Shown: positions 5,084-5,170 of the stretch, one piece after another
Position numbering within the stretch: position 1 is the first letter of the stretch
How the letters are laid out: each line of letters starts with the position of its first letter
NCBI GenBank assembly: GCA_002401735.1
Contig: NVTX01000018.1
Location: forward strand, 8,714-13,883
Length of the DNA: 5,170 bases
Direction: 5' to 3'
Origin: Methylophilaceae bacterium
GTDB taxonomy: Bacteria; Pseudomonadota; Gammaproteobacteria; Burkholderiales; Methylophilaceae
Program-made: the position numbers and the translations under genes
The notes under the pieces: generated by a model
Told to the model about the DNA's origin: nothing
What the model saw: only the letters and a program-made list of their open reading frames with translations
The model's database searches: none

Positions 5084-5170
5084 TTATGATACACGCAAGC
5101 GATAAAGCGAGGTGACCTCCTTAGAACGTGCGAAGAACAAAGGGTCCTCTGTATTCTGAGATTTTTCATG
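5084..5170 (-). CDS. Possible 3' end of a minus-strand gene entering from the right
   Basis: From the right edge one minus-strand frame is open for 28 codons to a TAA at 5086-5084, ending in ARSKEVTSLYRLRVS. The residues look protein-like, and the stop lies 77 bp upstream of the lipoprotein gene in the same direction, a plausible tandem arrangement. A second minus-strand frame, from an ATG at 5169, is also open to about 5045, so the evidence from openness alone is weak. No family is recognisable. Confidence 0.25.
   Translation of the reverse strand, partial: HEKSQNTEDPLFFARSKEVTSLYRLRVS

Noticed and set aside
5107..5123. Resemblance of GAGGTGACCTCCTTA to the 3' end of 16S rRNA
   Set aside because: The 16S tail reads GGATCACCTCCTT after a conserved helix; here the bases differ at key positions and no upstream 16S sequence is present. 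On the minus strand it gives an AAGGAGG run, but no start codon lies at a suitable distance with a lasting frame.

Overview
The window looks like a stretch of bacterial chromosome, probably from a betaproteobacterium. The moderate base composition and the look of the Bax-inhibitor-1, NagZ and LysR proteins are compatible with a Methylophilaceae-like methylotroph. That placement is a judgement from memory of protein families, not a search result. There is no rRNA, tRNA, CRISPR array, intact insertion sequence or phage gene. Most of the window is ordinary core and housekeeping sequence; the less ordinary part is the right third.

Left block (1-1910): the N-terminal part of a pirin gene (minus strand, cut by the window edge) is divergent from a LysR-type regulator gene resembling E. 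coli YhaJ. The 106-bp gap between them carries two dyads of the form ATTCA-N7-TGAAT, one next to each start codon, which are good candidates for the regulator's binding sites. The regulator gene is followed after 19 bp by tadA (tRNA adenosine deaminase), and the block ends in a strong hairpin terminator that works in both directions.

Middle block (1921-4285, all minus strand): a cupredoxin-like periplasmic copper protein is followed by nagZ (peptidoglycan recycling) and then a seven-helix Bax-inhibitor-1/YccA-type membrane protein. The last has its own well-formed sigma-70 type promoter. tadA and the membrane protein gene converge on the shared terminator.

Right block (4286-5170): a roughly 310-360 bp gap without a gene holds at least three hairpins and a motif reminiscent of sequences seen at the edges of IS200-like/RAYT elements. 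It is followed by a small lipoprotein gene on the minus strand with two copies of a Y-x2-G-x2-D-G motif. This gene may carry a one-base frameshift near its 3' end, because the next frame continues for 24 plausible codons past the stop. A perfect 14-bp palindrome lies upstream of it, and the last 87 bases may be the 3' end of another minus-strand gene.

The genes do not form one pathway. The clearest functional unit is the pirin/LysR divergent pair with its twin operators. I see no convincing previously undescribed multi-gene system here.
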